NCBI RefSeq assembly: GCF_001294575.1
Contig: NZ_CP012676.1
Coordinates: forward strand, 1,860,001-1,924,000
Reading direction: 5' to 3'
DNA length: 64,000 nt
DNA from: Pseudomonas versuta
GTDB taxonomy: Bacteria > Pseudomonadota > Gammaproteobacteria > Pseudomonadales > Pseudomonadaceae
The notes under the pieces were generated by a model. The model saw only the letters and a list, made by a program, of their open reading frames with translations. It did not search any database and was not told where the DNA came from. Position 1 is the stretch's first letter; each line of letters opens with the position of its first letter. Positions 63,946 through 64,000 of this stretch are shown in pieces. A program made the translations under genes and the position numbers.

Positions 63946-64000
63946 TTAGGCGTTGGTTAAAGGTGCTGCGGCATTGAGCAGGGATCGCCCAACGTAATCC
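63946..64000 (-). CDS. C-terminal end of an upstream gene, probably efeB (partial)
   Basis: Only the last 17 codons lie in the window, ending DYVGRSLLNAAAPLTNA and TAA at 63946-63948. A (D/E)YxGRxLL end is what I expect of deferrochelatase/peroxidase EfeB, and the gene directly precedes an efeO on the same strand. The identification rests on position and a few residues. Confidence 0.45.
   Translation of the reverse strand, partial: DYVGRSLLNAAAPLTNA

Overview
The window looks like a Pseudomonas chromosome, most likely of the P. fluorescens lineage. The evidence is the gene content: a mannitol operon in the mtlR/mtlEFGKDYZ order, a complete fapABCDEF functional-amyloid operon, a divergent mexS/mexT pair, two OprD-family porins, an aerobic-type cobN/cobW cobalamin locus with a B12 riboswitch, an arn lipid A operon, and many Pseudomonas-type REP palindromes built on GTAGGAGCGAGCTTG. 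No rRNA, tRNA, CRISPR array or intact IS element was seen.

Region 1 (about 113-10884, + strand) is a compact catabolic cluster: a peptide-type ABC importer (binding protein, two permeases, one fused double ATPase), an OprD porin, a serine beta-lactamase-fold hydrolase, an omega-aminotransferase and an aldehyde dehydrogenase. The last three are in the order amide hydrolysis, transamination, semialdehyde oxidation, the same logic as nylon-oligomer (NylB/NylD/NylE) or omega-amino-acid degradation. Region 2 (10897-15775) holds an MFS exporter, a decayed patch (a LysR gene without its HTH and a short SDR remnant), and the divergent mexT/mexS pair without mexEF-oprN. Region 3 (16030-24950) has a FAN1-like nuclease overlapping a nuclease-helicase, RidA with a PLP amino acid deaminase, a parvulin, a PAS histidine kinase and a second OprD porin.

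Region 4 (25031-34599, - strand) is mannitol uptake and catabolism with its AraC-type activator. Region 5 (34664-43844) is cobalamin synthesis: cobF, then after a glycosyltransferase a B12 riboswitch, cobW, cobN and a chelatase chlD gene. The chlD ATPase and VWA parts are in different frames, joined by a textbook -1 frameshift signal: slippery A AAA AAG, a 5-nt spacer and an 11-bp stem-loop. This is the most striking single element of the window.

Region 6 (44504-51926) is a sigma-54 activator convergent with the fap amyloid operon. fapA has a near-perfect -24/-12 sigma-54 promoter, a terminator-like hairpin separates fapC from fapD, and a secreted Peptidase_S74-type protein lies just beyond the promoter. 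Region 7 (52052-53133) is pnuC with a NadR-like kinase. Region 8 (53311-62629, - strand) is arnC-A-D-T-E-F-ugd, every junction overlapping, followed by a terminator and a second ArnT-like GT39 gene; arnB is not at its usual place. The window ends with an EfeO-like iron-uptake protein and the tail of an EfeB-like gene.
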